A DNA stretch of 64,000 nucleotides from Ohtaekwangia koreensis (GCF_900167975.1 NZ_FUZU01000001.1:2463655-2527654); one strand, 5' to 3'. Numbered from the stretch's first letter, positions 36,292-45,596 are shown. Program-made: numbers and translations. Notes: a model not told the origin generated them from the sequence alone.

Positions 36292-37071
36292 TCAATCACC
36301 ACCACATCCGCCACAACCACTACATCCGGATGAGGAGCATCCGCTGTCTCCATGCGAACTGCAGCCACTGTGCCCGCCACTGGAAGAACTACCACTGGTA
36401 TCGAATGTAGTCCAGCAGCCGGTACCACCACATCCACTCGTATCTGTTGAGGTTCTCTTCATTTCTTCAGATAGTTCCTTATCGATCTCTTGTGCTAACC
36501 CGATGTCAAGGCCACTTATCAGGAATATATTTCCGCCTATGGCGCGCAACGATTCCAGTACATTTTTATCTTTTGTCTTGCGATACGATGCAACTACTTC
36601 TTCGAGCGCTATAAATTCATCGGCGATGGTCTTCTTTAATTGTATTCCAGATCTTGTATAATCGAATCCACCAAAAATTTTCTGAAGGAAGGTTGTCTCA
36701 AATGCACTGTGAAGTCCATTACTTCTTAGCACGTAGCTGTGATACGTTCTTTTCGATTTTGCATTTTGATACCCTATACTCACCATGTTCTTGAATAATA
36801 TCTTCTGGTCGCTGTTTCTTCTGAACGTTGAAAGAAAGACAGTCTCATGGAGTTTATCCGTCCAGGTATCAAAGTTTCGTCCCGGTACAACATATTGATA
36901 TATCTTTGGTGGATCATTCTTGTTATACTGTCGGGTTGTTGTTTCCAATTCCAATACCTGCCGGAAAATTAAATCCATCAGGGTATATTTTAACAGGTCA
37001 TTCAGGTGTGTTGCCGATCCGTGTACTGCCAGTAACGTTTCAGCGGGTGTGAGTTTTGATAATTGATTCAT
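36292..37071 (-). CDS. TIGR04222-like protein with Cys/Gly/Ser-rich tail
   Basis: A 259-aa protein. The first ~215 residues are helical, starting with a winged-helix-like LTPAETLLAVHG segment that resembles the 'near-uncomplex' TIGR04222 family. The last ~45 residues are low-complexity Ser/Gly with seven cysteines, ending in CGGCGG. No membrane helix is clear, unlike many relatives. Its start overlaps the stop of the upstream gene by 4 bp (ATGA), so the two are translationally coupled. Function unknown; the tail could bind metal, be modified, or be attached elsewhere. The family assignment is by eye. Confidence 0.78.
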   Translation of the reverse strand: MNQLSKLTPAETLLAVHGSATHLNDLLKYTLMDLIFRQVLELETTTRQYNKNDPPKIYQYVVPGRNFDTWTDKLHETVFLSTFRRNSDQKILFKNMVSIGYQNAKSKRTYHSYVLRSNGLHSAFETTFLQKIFGGFDYTRSGIQLKKTIADEFIALEEVVASYRKTKDKNVLESLRAIGGNIFLISGLDIGLAQEIDKELSEEMKRTSTDTSGCGGTGCWTTFDTSGSSSSGGHSGCSSHGDSGCSSSGCSGCGGCGGD

Positions 37072-37559
37072 ATTATAAATGGTTTTTTAATAATCCAATG
37101 TGTAGCGAGGTTGATGCGTTGGAAATTTATGTCACTAAATCTTTTGTCATTATCAGGCCATAAGTCTTTTGGCGGACGCTGGTGAAAGACAACCTTGTAT
37201 ATATCTTTCGTTTTTGAATACCAGTCGTCAAACTTCGACCCTTCTTGTTTACCTCCTTTTGTGGGGCCGTGGTGAATTTCACGCTTTAGTATAGTGTGAC
37301 ACAGTTCTTCCCAGTAGGAGTGTGTATAGAGCAGATGCAGGTGCCATACCTGGTCTACCTGGTCGGAAGGTGTAAGCGGATGATCAGCGATGCAGATCAG
37401 GAATATAAATTTTTTATACTCTTCAATAGCACGCAGTGAAAATTCCAGGGTCCATCCGTTTTCACGGGCAAGTCTGCCGCTAAAAGAAAGTGATGAATCG
37501 GGGTCGTCCAGTTCAAACGCTTTGATCTCTTTCCAGAGAACGGTATGTTCTTCCTTCAT
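37068..37559 (-). CDS. Glycine-rich domain-containing protein-like (GRDP-like)
   Basis: A 163-aa cytosolic protein resembling the GRDP-like family (PF07173): the DQVWHLHLLYTHSYW block near residue 95 is the recognisable core, following an EEYKKFIFLICIADHP helix. The glycine-rich part of plant relatives is absent here; that feature is instead in the next gene's Gly/Cys tail, which overlaps by 4 bp. The pair looks like a split or two-part module. Biochemical function is unknown. The His/Trp-rich motif might bind a metal. Confidence 0.78.
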   Translation of the reverse strand: MKEEHTVLWKEIKAFELDDPDSSLSFSGRLARENGWTLEFSLRAIEEYKKFIFLICIADHPLTPSDQVDQVWHLHLLYTHSYWEELCHTILKREIHHGPTKGGKQEGSKFDDWYSKTKDIYKVVFHQRPPKDLWPDNDKRFSDINFQRINLATHWIIKKPFII

Positions 37560-37903
37560 AGTTCGTGGTTATTTTCGCGATAGTATAGTTGTATGGCGGG
37601 CAAAATGATTTGATTGCCTGGCTATCAATATTGTAGAATGAAATGATTGAGAATTAAATAATGAGGGATCTTGTGGAACGTCAGAGGATGTCTGAATGAT
37701 GTAATGATAGGTGTCAGATAATTAGTTGTTTCACACTCTAAGAAACGGATTTTTCGGGCATAGGTTTCTATATTTAGCAGTAACTTTTTTTATCACTTGG
37801 TGCTCTTTAAAAGTGTTCAACGACAGGTCAACCTTGTTCATCGAAAAAATTTTAGAACGCCTTTTCGGCAAACCAAATTGCCGGCACATTAAATTTATAA
37901 ACT
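37560..37903. other. Divergent intergenic region
   Basis: 344 bp between the divergent GRDP-like and lipoprotein genes. No convincing coding region: a 115-codon frame from 37726 crosses the real lipoprotein gene out of frame and has no homology I recognise. Promoters for both flanking operons must lie here, but no box is clear enough to place. Confidence 0.5.
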
Positions 37904-38509
37904 ATGAGAGCAAAATGGATTTTGGTTGTGCTGCTGCTGGCCGTTGTTATGGAAGGATGCATTGTGAAATCGCTTCATCCCTTTTATACCGAACAGAACG
38001 TTGTATTCAAGCAGGAACTAATGGGAACCTGGAGAGACCAGCAAACGGGTACCTGGAGGATCAGTCCGGTTGAAGAAAAGAAAAATGCGTACCGGATGAA
38101 GGTGACTTCTAACGAAGGAATCTCGGCTACATTTATAGCACATCTTTTTGAATTGAATAGTATAGTATACCTGGATTTCCTCCCCGAGGAACAGGATGGC
38201 AAGCAGGTTGATCTGTTTGCACTTCATCTGATCCCTTCCCATTCGCTGGCCAGGGTAAAAAATATCGCTGGTGATCGTGTTCGGATCGAATGGCTTAATG
38301 AAGAGTGGTTATCTGAATTATTTGCAGAGAACAAAATTAGGATTGCTCATGAAGTTGTACATGAAAACGAACAGAAGGAAGATGATAAAATGTATATCTT
38401 GACAGCTTCCACGGAAGAACTGCAAAAATTTATCCTTAAATATGGAAATGACCCGGAAGCATTTACAGGGAAGTCGGAAGTGGTGATGGATTTAAAAAGA
38501 GTTCAGTAA
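37904..38509 (+). CDS. Lipoprotein of unknown function, operon with LytS/LytTR pair
   Basis: A 201-aa lipoprotein (signal ends VMEGC, Cys19) that I do not recognise as a named family, although the SLHPFYTEQ segment just after the lipid Cys is common in Cytophagales lipoproteins. The body alternates short strands and charged segments (GTWRDQQTGTWRI, YLDFLPEEQ). Its stop shares one base with the start of the histidine kinase gene (TAATG), so expression is coupled. A periplasmic sensing partner for the kinase is plausible, but inferred from operon structure only. Confidence 0.82.
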   Translation: MRAKWILVVLLLAVVMEGCIVKSLHPFYTEQNVVFKQELMGTWRDQQTGTWRISPVEEKKNAYRMKVTSNEGISATFIAHLFELNSIVYLDFLPEEQDGKQVDLFALHLIPSHSLARVKNIAGDRVRIEWLNEEWLSELFAENKIRIAHEVVHENEQKEDDKMYILTASTEELQKFILKYGNDPEAFTGKSEVVMDLKRVQ

Positions 38510-39582
38510 TGAAAGGCCAGCACCTCGGGAAGATTGTTCGGAATAGCTTTGCACAGCAAATCGTGTTTTGGACAATCTCCTATTATATTCTGTTGAACGT
38601 CTTTACCAGTACAAGTCAAACACTCCCGATTGATTACTTGTATACGGCAATCTTTATGGTCACCATCATGCTGCCGGTATATTTCAATTTGTTGGTACTG
38701 ATACCGCATTTCCTCGAGAAAAGGAAATACTGGATGTATACTATACTGGTAGCCATTACAGGTATAGCCGGAACAGCGTTTAACCAGTTGTTATTCGATA
38801 AGCTGATCGACTTTGTTCTGCCTGGATATTATTTTATTTCCTACTATGAATTCAGGGATTTGCTGAAGTTCTTTGTAGCGTTCATCATCGTAACATCGCT
38901 GCTTAAATTGTCAAAGGAATGGATTACGTTGAACGAGACTAAAGAGCGTGTTATTGCATTGGAGAAGGAGAAGTTACAAGCCGAGTTGCGCGCCTTGATG
39001 AACCAGGTAAATCCACATTTTCTTTTTAACAGTCTTACGGTGCTATATTCCCTTGCATTGCGTAAAGCCGCGGAGACACCCGAAGCGATTATTAAACTTT
39101 CGGATATATTACGCTACGTGATATATGAATCGAACGCAGAATTTGTTCCGGTTCGTTCTGAAGTAAAAATTATAGAAGACTATATACATCTGCAGCGGTA
39201 TCGTGTTGGCGAGCATGCAGCTATCGATCTTGAAACCTCAATAACCGATAACGTTCCGATTGCCCCGATGTTATTACTTCAACTGGTTGAAAACAGTTTC
39301 AAACATGGTATAAAAGGTGATATTGAAAATACGTTTATCCGGATGAAGCTATATGCAAATGAAAATGAAATCAATTTTCTCATTGAGAATAACAGAGGGC
39401 AGGGAGAGGAGATCGAAAAGAATCCTGTAAAAGGCATTGGACTAAATAATATACGGGAGCGTGTGCGGTTGATGTATAGCGATCGTGGAGTCTTTCGTGT
39501 TGAGGAAGAAGAGCATATCTTTCGGGTAACGTTAACCATTCAGTTAAAAGCTGCAAACCTAAAGCCAGTCAGTTCAAGATGA
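38509..39582 (+). CDS. LytS/YehU-type sensor histidine kinase
   Basis: A 357-aa kinase with four N-terminal membrane segments (about 18-130), a short linker, a His_kinase domain with phospho-acceptor His170 in NQVNPHFLFNSL, and an ATPase domain with N-box VENSFKHGIKG and G-box GIGLNNIRER. This is the short LytS/YehU class common in Bacteroidota. It overlaps the upstream lipoprotein gene by 1 bp and the downstream LytTR regulator by 4 bp (ATGA), giving a tightly coupled trio. The signal is unknown. Confidence 0.95.
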   Translation: MKGQHLGKIVRNSFAQQIVFWTISYYILLNVFTSTSQTLPIDYLYTAIFMVTIMLPVYFNLLVLIPHFLEKRKYWMYTILVAITGIAGTAFNQLLFDKLIDFVLPGYYFISYYEFRDLLKFFVAFIIVTSLLKLSKEWITLNETKERVIALEKEKLQAELRALMNQVNPHFLFNSLTVLYSLALRKAAETPEAIIKLSDILRYVIYESNAEFVPVRSEVKIIEDYIHLQRYRVGEHAAIDLETSITDNVPIAPMLLLQLVENSFKHGIKGDIENTFIRMKLYANENEINFLIENNRGQGEEIEKNPVKGIGLNNIRERVRLMYSDRGVFRVEEEEHIFRVTLTIQLKAANLKPVSSR

Positions 39583-40268
39583 AGATTACCTGTATCATTG
39601 TAGAAGACGAACCTGCTTCGCAAGAGATTTTGAAGCACTATATAGCAGATGTGCCGGATCTGGAGTTGATCAAGGTATGCAATCATGCACTCGAAGCAAA
39701 CGAGCTGATTGCTGCGCAGCCGGTGCAAGTAATGTTCCTCGATATAAATATGCCGAGACTTTCCGGTATAAATTTTTACAAGAGTCTTCAGCATCCGCCA
39801 CACGTAATCTTTACAACGGCATATCCGGAATATGCTATTGAAGGTTTTGAAGTAAACGCGATCGACTACCTTGTAAAGCCATTTCCCTTTGAACGCTTTT
39901 TAAAGGCCGTCAATAAGCTGAAAGAGAAACTAAAATCATTGCCCGCGCTGCCTTCCGGAAATTATATACTGCTGACAGCAGATAAAAAATTATACAAAGT
40001 GAAGCATGAGGATATCTTGTTTGTTGAGGCACTGGGAGACTATATAAAAGTACAGCTGGATGATAAGACAATTGTTGTGCATGAGACTATGCAAAGTATA
40101 CAAAAGCAGTTGCCCGAGAGCATGTTTGTGAGGGTTCATAAATCCTTTTTGATCTCGCTTGACCATTTTCAATATATAGATGGCAACACCGTTGTGGTGG
40201 CCGCGAAGTCAATTCCCATCGGACAAACCTATAAGAGCGATTTCCTTTTGCGCATTCAAAAGGGATAA
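39579..40268 (+). CDS. LytTR-type response regulator
   Basis: A 229-aa response regulator. The receiver domain (1-120) has acidic pocket Glu9-Asp10, phospho-acceptor Asp55 in FLDINMP, Thr in FTTAYPEYA, and Lys in LVKPF. The LytTR DNA-binding domain spans about 130-229 (LFVEALGDYIKV, FVRVHKSFLI). It is partner to the kinase encoded just upstream with a 4-bp overlap. Targets are unknown; the secreted ConA-like protein gene 76 bp downstream is one candidate. Confidence 0.95.
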   Translation: MKITCIIVEDEPASQEILKHYIADVPDLELIKVCNHALEANELIAAQPVQVMFLDINMPRLSGINFYKSLQHPPHVIFTTAYPEYAIEGFEVNAIDYLVKPFPFERFLKAVNKLKEKLKSLPALPSGNYILLTADKKLYKVKHEDILFVEALGDYIKVQLDDKTIVVHETMQSIQKQLPESMFVRVHKSFLISLDHFQYIDGNTVVVAAKSIPIGQTYKSDFLLRIQKG

Positions 40269-40344
40269 TGCCCGCTGGTAAATTCAGGTAAACCATTTTG
40301 CCGGATGTTGCGTATGGAAAGTATATACACCAACCCCCTTTTAT

Positions 40345-41040
40345 ATGAAACGTAATCTATTCACATTCCTCGTAGTATTGATAAGCTTTAGCTACAGCCA
40401 GGCTCAAAACAAAATTGAGATACCTCTGAAAAATGTAACGCAGTTGCTCCCGGTAAATGTATCGTTGTCAACGGAGACTTATCTCGGGAAGCCATCAGTG
40501 AAAGTGGTTGAAAATATAAAGGAATCTGAGCGAGCAAGCTTCAAAGCAGAGTCGGTGTATGCCAAGGTAAAAGATGTTACGTTCAAGAATGGTGTAATCG
40601 AACTTGAAGTATCCGGAAAAGTTGCACCCAATGCCCCGGAGGGGTCGCGCGGCTTTGTAGGCATTGCGTTTCGTGTTCAAAACGATGATTCAAAATTTGA
40701 ATTGATATACCTGCGTCCAACCAACGGGAGGGCTGACGACCAGATGAGAAGAAATCACTCGGTGCAATACTCGTCATTTCCCGATTATCCATGGGACAGG
40801 TTGCGATCAGAAACTCCCGAGAAGTATGAAACGTATGTCGATCTCGTTCCTGGTGAGTGGACGAAGATGAAGATTGAAGTAGAGGGCGATAAAGCTCGTC
40901 TATATGTTCATGGTGCAACCCAGCCAACATTAATTGTAAATGATCTGAAGCTTGGGGCAGAGCAGGAGGGAGGTATAGCGCTATGGATTGGTCCTGGAAC
41001 AGAAGCGCATTTTACAAATTTGAAGGTGACTAGGAAGTAA
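40345..41040 (+). CDS. Secreted ConA-like beta-sandwich protein
   Basis: A 231-aa exported protein with a signal peptide (MKRNLFTFLVVLISFSYSQA). The mature region forms a single concanavalin A-like jelly-roll with the pattern IELEVSGKV, GFVGIAFRVQ, WTKMKIEVEGDKARLYV and a final FTNLKV strand, as in LamG/DUF1080-type folds. There are no clear catalytic acids, so carbohydrate binding is more likely than hydrolysis. It follows the LytTR regulator in the same direction. Confidence 0.8.
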   Translation: MKRNLFTFLVVLISFSYSQAQNKIEIPLKNVTQLLPVNVSLSTETYLGKPSVKVVENIKESERASFKAESVYAKVKDVTFKNGVIELEVSGKVAPNAPEGSRGFVGIAFRVQNDDSKFELIYLRPTNGRADDQMRRNHSVQYSSFPDYPWDRLRSETPEKYETYVDLVPGEWTKMKIEVEGDKARLYVHGATQPTLIVNDLKLGAEQEGGIALWIGPGTEAHFTNLKVTRK

Positions 41041-41059
41041 TTGAGTAGTTGCCGAATTT

Positions 41060-41131
41060 CACAGAGAGTACAAAGGAGGTACAGCGTTATTCAAAGTATA
41101 CTTTGTGAACTTCATATTCGTGCTCTCTGTG
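41060..41131. repeat. Nested inverted repeats between convergent genes
   Basis: An outer 12-bp inverted repeat (41060-41071 with 41120-41131, one G-T pair) encloses a perfect 14-bp palindrome (41092-41105). The whole sits in the 100-bp space between two convergent stop codons. It may act as a two-way terminator, though no T-run is present on either strand, or as a protein-binding site. Confidence 0.6.
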
Positions 41132-41140
41132 TATGAATAT

Positions 41141-41791
41141 TTAATCTTGCAGGATGCGTGTTACCCATTCGGTATACATTTTCCCCGAGGGATGCAATCC
41201 ATCGCCAGCAACGAGGCCGGGATCTGCCAGTCCTCTTCTGGATATATCCGTGATGTATATATACTTTATACCCAATTTTTCGGTGATGGATTTATTTATG
41301 GCATTAAATGCATCTATACCTTTGCTGATAGCAGGTTGCTTGTCTTTACCGAAAGGTGTATATCCATAATCCGGAATAGACACTACCAATACATTTGCTT
41401 TGTTGCCACCGGCTAAAGCAATCGCGGTGCGAAGAAGTTCTTCAAACTCCGGGGCATAGCTCTCAGCGGATTTGCCCTGGTAGTAATTATTTACACCGAT
41501 CAACAGCGACACCAGGGTATATTCCGGTTTGAGATTTGCATTCGTGATAGCATGCTTCAGGTCATCGGTACGCCAGCCCGTGGTGGCAATGATGGTTGGA
41601 TCAGAGCAATCTATACCTTTCTTTCGAAGTGCTTCTGTCAATTGTACGGGCCATCGTTCCTGGACAGATACACTTTCGCCAATGGTATAGGAATCGCCAA
41701 GCGCCAGGAATTTTACTTTCGTTGTGAGGTCAGGTTGCTGTGCCATACCGTGTATTGATATCAGCATGAATATCAACATTAACTTCTTCAT
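41141..41791 (-). CDS. Exported SGNH/GDSL hydrolase
   Basis: A 216-aa exported hydrolase of the SGNH/GDSL family. ATG 41791 is chosen because it begins a normal signal peptide (MKKLMLIFMLISIHGMAQ); an in-frame TTG 6 bp upstream is less likely. Block I is LALGDSYTIGES with the catalytic Ser, block III is GVNNYYQG, and block V DGLHPSGKMY carries the Asp and His. It resembles periplasmic TesA-like lysophospholipases/esterases; a carbohydrate deacetylase role is also possible given the surroundings. Confidence 0.9.
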   Translation of the reverse strand: MKKLMLIFMLISIHGMAQQPDLTTKVKFLALGDSYTIGESVSVQERWPVQLTEALRKKGIDCSDPTIIATTGWRTDDLKHAITNANLKPEYTLVSLLIGVNNYYQGKSAESYAPEFEELLRTAIALAGGNKANVLVVSIPDYGYTPFGKDKQPAISKGIDAFNAINKSITEKLGIKYIYITDISRRGLADPGLVAGDGLHPSGKMYTEWVTRILQD

Positions 41792-41822
41792 ACTCAAGAA
41801 AACTGTTATTGGAGAGATATAC

Positions 41823-41859
41823 GTAAAAAAGAAAGAGGATGGTTTTAGTCCATCCTCTT
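41823..41859 (-). terminator. Rho-independent terminator of the MFS transporter gene
   Basis: A perfect 10-bp stem (41833-41842 with 41850-41859) with a 7-nt loop; on the - strand it is followed by TTCTTTTTT (41823-41831). It lies 22 bp after the transporter stop. Confidence 0.9.
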
Positions 41860-41881
41860 CTTGTACATATCAGTATATATG

Positions 41882-43114
41882 TTAGGCCTTCTTTCTGTTT
41901 TTCATATAGATCACCAGTCCGGTGAAAGCTACTACGAGGATGATTGGAATCACTAATGTGATATTAATAATCTCCGGACCCGCAGCTTTTTTGGCTTCAA
42001 TTAACAGCGTGGCTTTTTCAGCTTCAGAAACGCCAGCAGGCAATTTGCTTTCTACAAGATTGTTATAGTATCCGCCCATAAAGATGAGGTATAGGGATAC
42101 GGCAAACATACCGGCACCGCCCATTAAGTTTAATCCTACTGCACCAGTCTTTGGAAGGTTCTCTGCAACAAAGCCGATCATGGTTGGCCAGAAGTAGCAA
42201 ACACCCATCCCGAATATCAGAGCACCTACGAAGATCATGTTGCCCGATGTATGGCCTAATAGATATAGTCCCAGTACCGACAGAACGGAAGAGATCAGCA
42301 ATACACCTTGTGGAGAAAAGCGATGTACCACCGGTTCAGCCAATCCACGGCCTACCACCATTACGCCCGTTGTAAGCGTCAAGATCAGAATCGCGTTATC
42401 CGTTACACTTTTCAGAAGAACATCGATCCACTGACCTGTAAACAATTCTGTGATGGCTGTTCCAAACATACAGATGATCATAAAGATGAACAGCGGACTA
42501 AATAAAGATTTATACATCTCACCGGTTGAAACCCCAGAGGCCACACGTTCTGTTACCGGGAACTTCAGTTTAGAGAAGAAGTATCCGTAAAGAAGTGTGG
42601 GGATGATCATGGTAGCAACCTGGATCTGCCATCCCCATCCTATCTTGGTGAAGAAGAATGCTATCAATGTACCGATCACGATACCTCCCGGGAACCAGAG
42701 ATGGAAGTGATTGAGTTTGGTTGTTTTATTTTCTGAATAGATGGTTGCAACCAGTGGGTTACACGCAGCTTCTACCGTACCGTTGGCTATACCAATCAAT
42801 AACGTTGAAATAAATAATGACCAGTATCCGGTAGCAAAAACAGTAAGTACTATACCGAGCAAGTGAAATACAAAGGCAATGAGAAGCAATCGTTTCATGC
42901 CGATGATATCCACCACCATACCACCAATGATTACAGCGAGTGGAAATCCCCAGAATGCTGTAGCGGTAATAATTCCTAACTCGGCGCCATTCAATTGAAA
43001 TGTAGTGCCAAGCTCTGACAGGATACCCGCGCGGATACCGAAAGATAGGGATGTTACCAGAAGAGCGAGACAGCTTGCCCAAAAGAGCCGAGAGCGATCT
43101 ATAGTTTGTTCCAT
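41882..43114 (-). CDS. MFS transporter, probable sugar/H+ symporter
   Basis: A 410-aa major facilitator with 12 predicted membrane helices. The loop 2-3 signature GGMVVDIIGMKRLL is a version of the MFS G-x-x-x-D-R/K-x-G-R/K-R/K motif, and AACNPLVATIY in helix 4 is typical of the FHS / fucose-permease-like branch. It is divergent from the GH3 glucosidase gene with 139 bp between starts, so it probably imports the sugar released by that enzyme. Substrate not readable by eye. Confidence 0.88.
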   Translation of the reverse strand: MEQTIDRSRLFWASCLALLVTSLSFGIRAGILSELGTTFQLNGAELGIITATAFWGFPLAVIIGGMVVDIIGMKRLLLIAFVFHLLGIVLTVFATGYWSLFISTLLIGIANGTVEAACNPLVATIYSENKTTKLNHFHLWFPGGIVIGTLIAFFFTKIGWGWQIQVATMIIPTLLYGYFFSKLKFPVTERVASGVSTGEMYKSLFSPLFIFMIICMFGTAITELFTGQWIDVLLKSVTDNAILILTLTTGVMVVGRGLAEPVVHRFSPQGVLLISSVLSVLGLYLLGHTSGNMIFVGALIFGMGVCYFWPTMIGFVAENLPKTGAVGLNLMGGAGMFAVSLYLIFMGGYYNNLVESKLPAGVSEAEKATLLIEAKKAAGPEIINITLVIPIILVVAFTGLVIYMKNRKKA

Positions 43115-43253
43115 GTAGATAGGTTTAAGTTCGAAGGCATGAATATGAATGGAAAATTTTTATCCTGCAACACTATTTGTTTGGTAATAATTATTTTACA
43201 TCGATTGCAATGTACGATAAAACTTGTAAACTTATGGTCTTAATGACTATAAT

Positions 43254-45596
43254 ATGCGCCTGACCCTCTTCGTCTTTTTAGTGATTGGAATCATTGCCTG
43301 TTCCAAAGAGCAATCCGGAGAACCTGCTTACAAGAACCCCGAACTCTCTGCTGAAGAGCGCGCTAAAGATCTTTTGAGCCGCATGACGCTACAGGAAAAA
43401 GTGGCGCAGATGCATTGTGTATGGAACGATAAAGCAAAATTCCTGCTCGATACAGCCGGTCATTTCGATGTTGAAAAGGCGCGGAAGAATTTTAAGAATG
43501 GTCTCGGTCAGGTGGGTCGCCCCAGTGATACAAAAGGTGGACTTGATGCATACCAGACGGCCGTATTAACAAACGCTATTCAGAAATATTTTGTCGAGGA
43601 AACACGCCTCGGAATTCCGGTTTTTTATCATGAGGAATGTTTACACGGCCATGCGGCAAAAGGTGCTACGAGTTTTCCTCAACCTATAGGACTCGCGGCT
43701 ACATTTAATCCTGCGTTGGTCGAGAATATATTTACGTTAGTGGCCAAAGAGGCGCGACTTCGCGGTACACACCAGGCACTGTCTCCGGTGGTAGATGTAG
43801 CGCGTGATCCGCGTTGGGGGCGGGTAGAAGAAACGTATGGAGAAGATCCTTATCTGGCAGGCGAGATGGGAGTTGCTGCCGTAAAGGGTTTTCAGGGTGA
43901 TGGCTCTTTTAAAAGTGGTGAGCGTGTAGTGGCTACGTTGAAACACATGGCTGGTCATGGCTGGCCTGAGGCGGGTAATAATATAGCACCGGCAAATATT
44001 TCAGAACGTGTACTGCGTGAAGTTTTCTTTTATCCTTTCAAGCAAGTTGTTCAGCGTGCTCAGCCGGGAAGTCTGATGGCCTCCTATAATGAAGTGGACG
44101 GTGTTCCATCGCATGCTAATAAATGGATGCTTCGTGATATACTGCGTGGTGAAATGGGTTTTAACGGATATGTAGTATCTGATTACTATGCCGTGCGTGA
44201 GCTTGCAGATCGTGAAGGCTTGTTTGGAAATTCCGTTGCTGCAAATGGTGATGAAGCTGCAAAGCTTACCATCGAGGCAGGAGTAAATATAGAGTTACCG
44301 GAGATCGATTGTTTCCGAAACCTCGATTCATTGGTACAACATAAAATTATAGCAGAGTCATTGATCGATGAGCTGGTGGTAAAGATGCTGGAGTATAAAT
44401 TCCGTATGGGATTATTTGAGAATCCGTATGTTGATCCGGATAAAGCAAAAGCATTTATAGGAAGCGAAGAGAATCGCAAGCTGGCACATGAAGCTGCTCT
44501 GCAGACGATCACTTTATTAAAGAATGACAATAAGGTTGCTCCGCTGGCGCGGGATAAAGTAAAACATATAGCGGTGATCGGTCCGAATGCAAACCGGATC
44601 TTGCTCGGAGGATATAGCGGTGAGCCGACTTTCTATACAACAGTGTTTGATGGTATTAAACAAAAGGCAGGAGATAAAATTAAAGTATCCTATAGTGAAG
44701 GTTGCAAGATCACCACTACCAGTGGCTGGAGTCAGGATAAAGTAGCAGTGCCTACTGTAGAAGAAGACCGCAGGCAAATCAAAGAAGCTGTAGCGTTGGC
44801 ACGCACCGCAGATGTGATTGTTTTAGCAATAGGACAAAATGAGCAGGTATCACGGGAGGCCTGGAGCAAGGAGCACATGGGTGATCGCACAACGCTTGAT
44901 CTGGTTGGCCGTCAGGATGAATTGATTGACGCCATGGTGGCAACCGGTAAACCTGTGATTGCATTTGTTTTCAACGGAAGTCCGTTGTCGTTTAACAATC
45001 TCGTGAAGAAGGTGCCTGCTATATTTGAGTGCTGGTATATTGGACAAGAAACCGGTAATGCGGTAGCCGATGTCCTTTTCGGAGACTACAACCCAGGAGG
45101 CAAACTCCCGATTACATTCCCGCGTTCGGTAGGGCATGTACCCGCATACTATAATTATAAACCTGCGGCACGCAGAGGATATTTGTTTGATGATGTGAGT
45201 CCGCTCTATGCGTTTGGCTATGGATTGAGCTATACTACATTTGAAGTAAGTGCACCGGTTTTATCGAATGCTGCTATAAAAATCGGTGATAGTGTTCAGG
45301 TATCTGTTGCTGTACAAAATACAGGTACTATAGCGGGCGATGAAGTTGTACAACTTTATATCCGCGATAAAGTAAGCTCTGTAACACGCCCGGTAAAAGA
45401 ACTAAAGGATTTTAAACGCATTATGCTTTTGCCAGGTCAGCAAAAAACAGTGAAGTTTACCATTGCTCCTGAGAAATTTTCCTTCTATGATATAAACATG
45501 GCGTGGACAACCGAACCCGGTGAGTTTGATATTATGGTGGGGAATTCATCACGCGACCAGGATTTGAAGCACGTATTGTTAACGGTTAACCGATAG
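43254..45596 (+). CDS. GH3 beta-glucosidase-like lipoprotein
   Basis: A 780-aa glycoside hydrolase family 3 enzyme with a lipoprotein signal (GIIAC, Cys16), so it is anchored in the envelope. The TIM-barrel domain (about 30-370) has the nucleophile Asp310 in VVSDYYAV and substrate-site KHMAGHG. The alpha/beta sandwich domain (about 400-630) includes VIGPNANRILLGGYSG, and a fibronectin III-like domain ends the protein (about 670-780). It probably releases glucose or xylose from beta-linked oligosaccharides. Divergent to the MFS carrier gene. Confidence 0.93.
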   Translation: MRLTLFVFLVIGIIACSKEQSGEPAYKNPELSAEERAKDLLSRMTLQEKVAQMHCVWNDKAKFLLDTAGHFDVEKARKNFKNGLGQVGRPSDTKGGLDAYQTAVLTNAIQKYFVEETRLGIPVFYHEECLHGHAAKGATSFPQPIGLAATFNPALVENIFTLVAKEARLRGTHQALSPVVDVARDPRWGRVEETYGEDPYLAGEMGVAAVKGFQGDGSFKSGERVVATLKHMAGHGWPEAGNNIAPANISERVLREVFFYPFKQVVQRAQPGSLMASYNEVDGVPSHANKWMLRDILRGEMGFNGYVVSDYYAVRELADREGLFGNSVAANGDEAAKLTIEAGVNIELPEIDCFRNLDSLVQHKIIAESLIDELVVKMLEYKFRMGLFENPYVDPDKAKAFIGSEENRKLAHEAALQTITLLKNDNKVAPLARDKVKHIAVIGPNANRILLGGYSGEPTFYTTVFDGIKQKAGDKIKVSYSEGCKITTTSGWSQDKVAVPTVEEDRRQIKEAVALARTADVIVLAIGQNEQVSREAWSKEHMGDRTTLDLVGRQDELIDAMVATGKPVIAFVFNGSPLSFNNLVKKVPAIFECWYIGQETGNAVADVLFGDYNPGGKLPITFPRSVGHVPAYYNYKPAARRGYLFDDVSPLYAFGYGLSYTTFEVSAPVLSNAAIKIGDSVQVSVAVQNTGTIAGDEVVQLYIRDKVSSVTRPVKELKDFKRIMLLPGQQKTVKFTIAPEKFSFYDINMAWTTEPGEFDIMVGNSSRDQDLKHVLLTVNR

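Noticed and set aside
37726-38073. 115-codon + strand frame before the lipoprotein gene
   Set aside because: Runs out of frame into the well-supported lipoprotein gene; composition is not gene-like.
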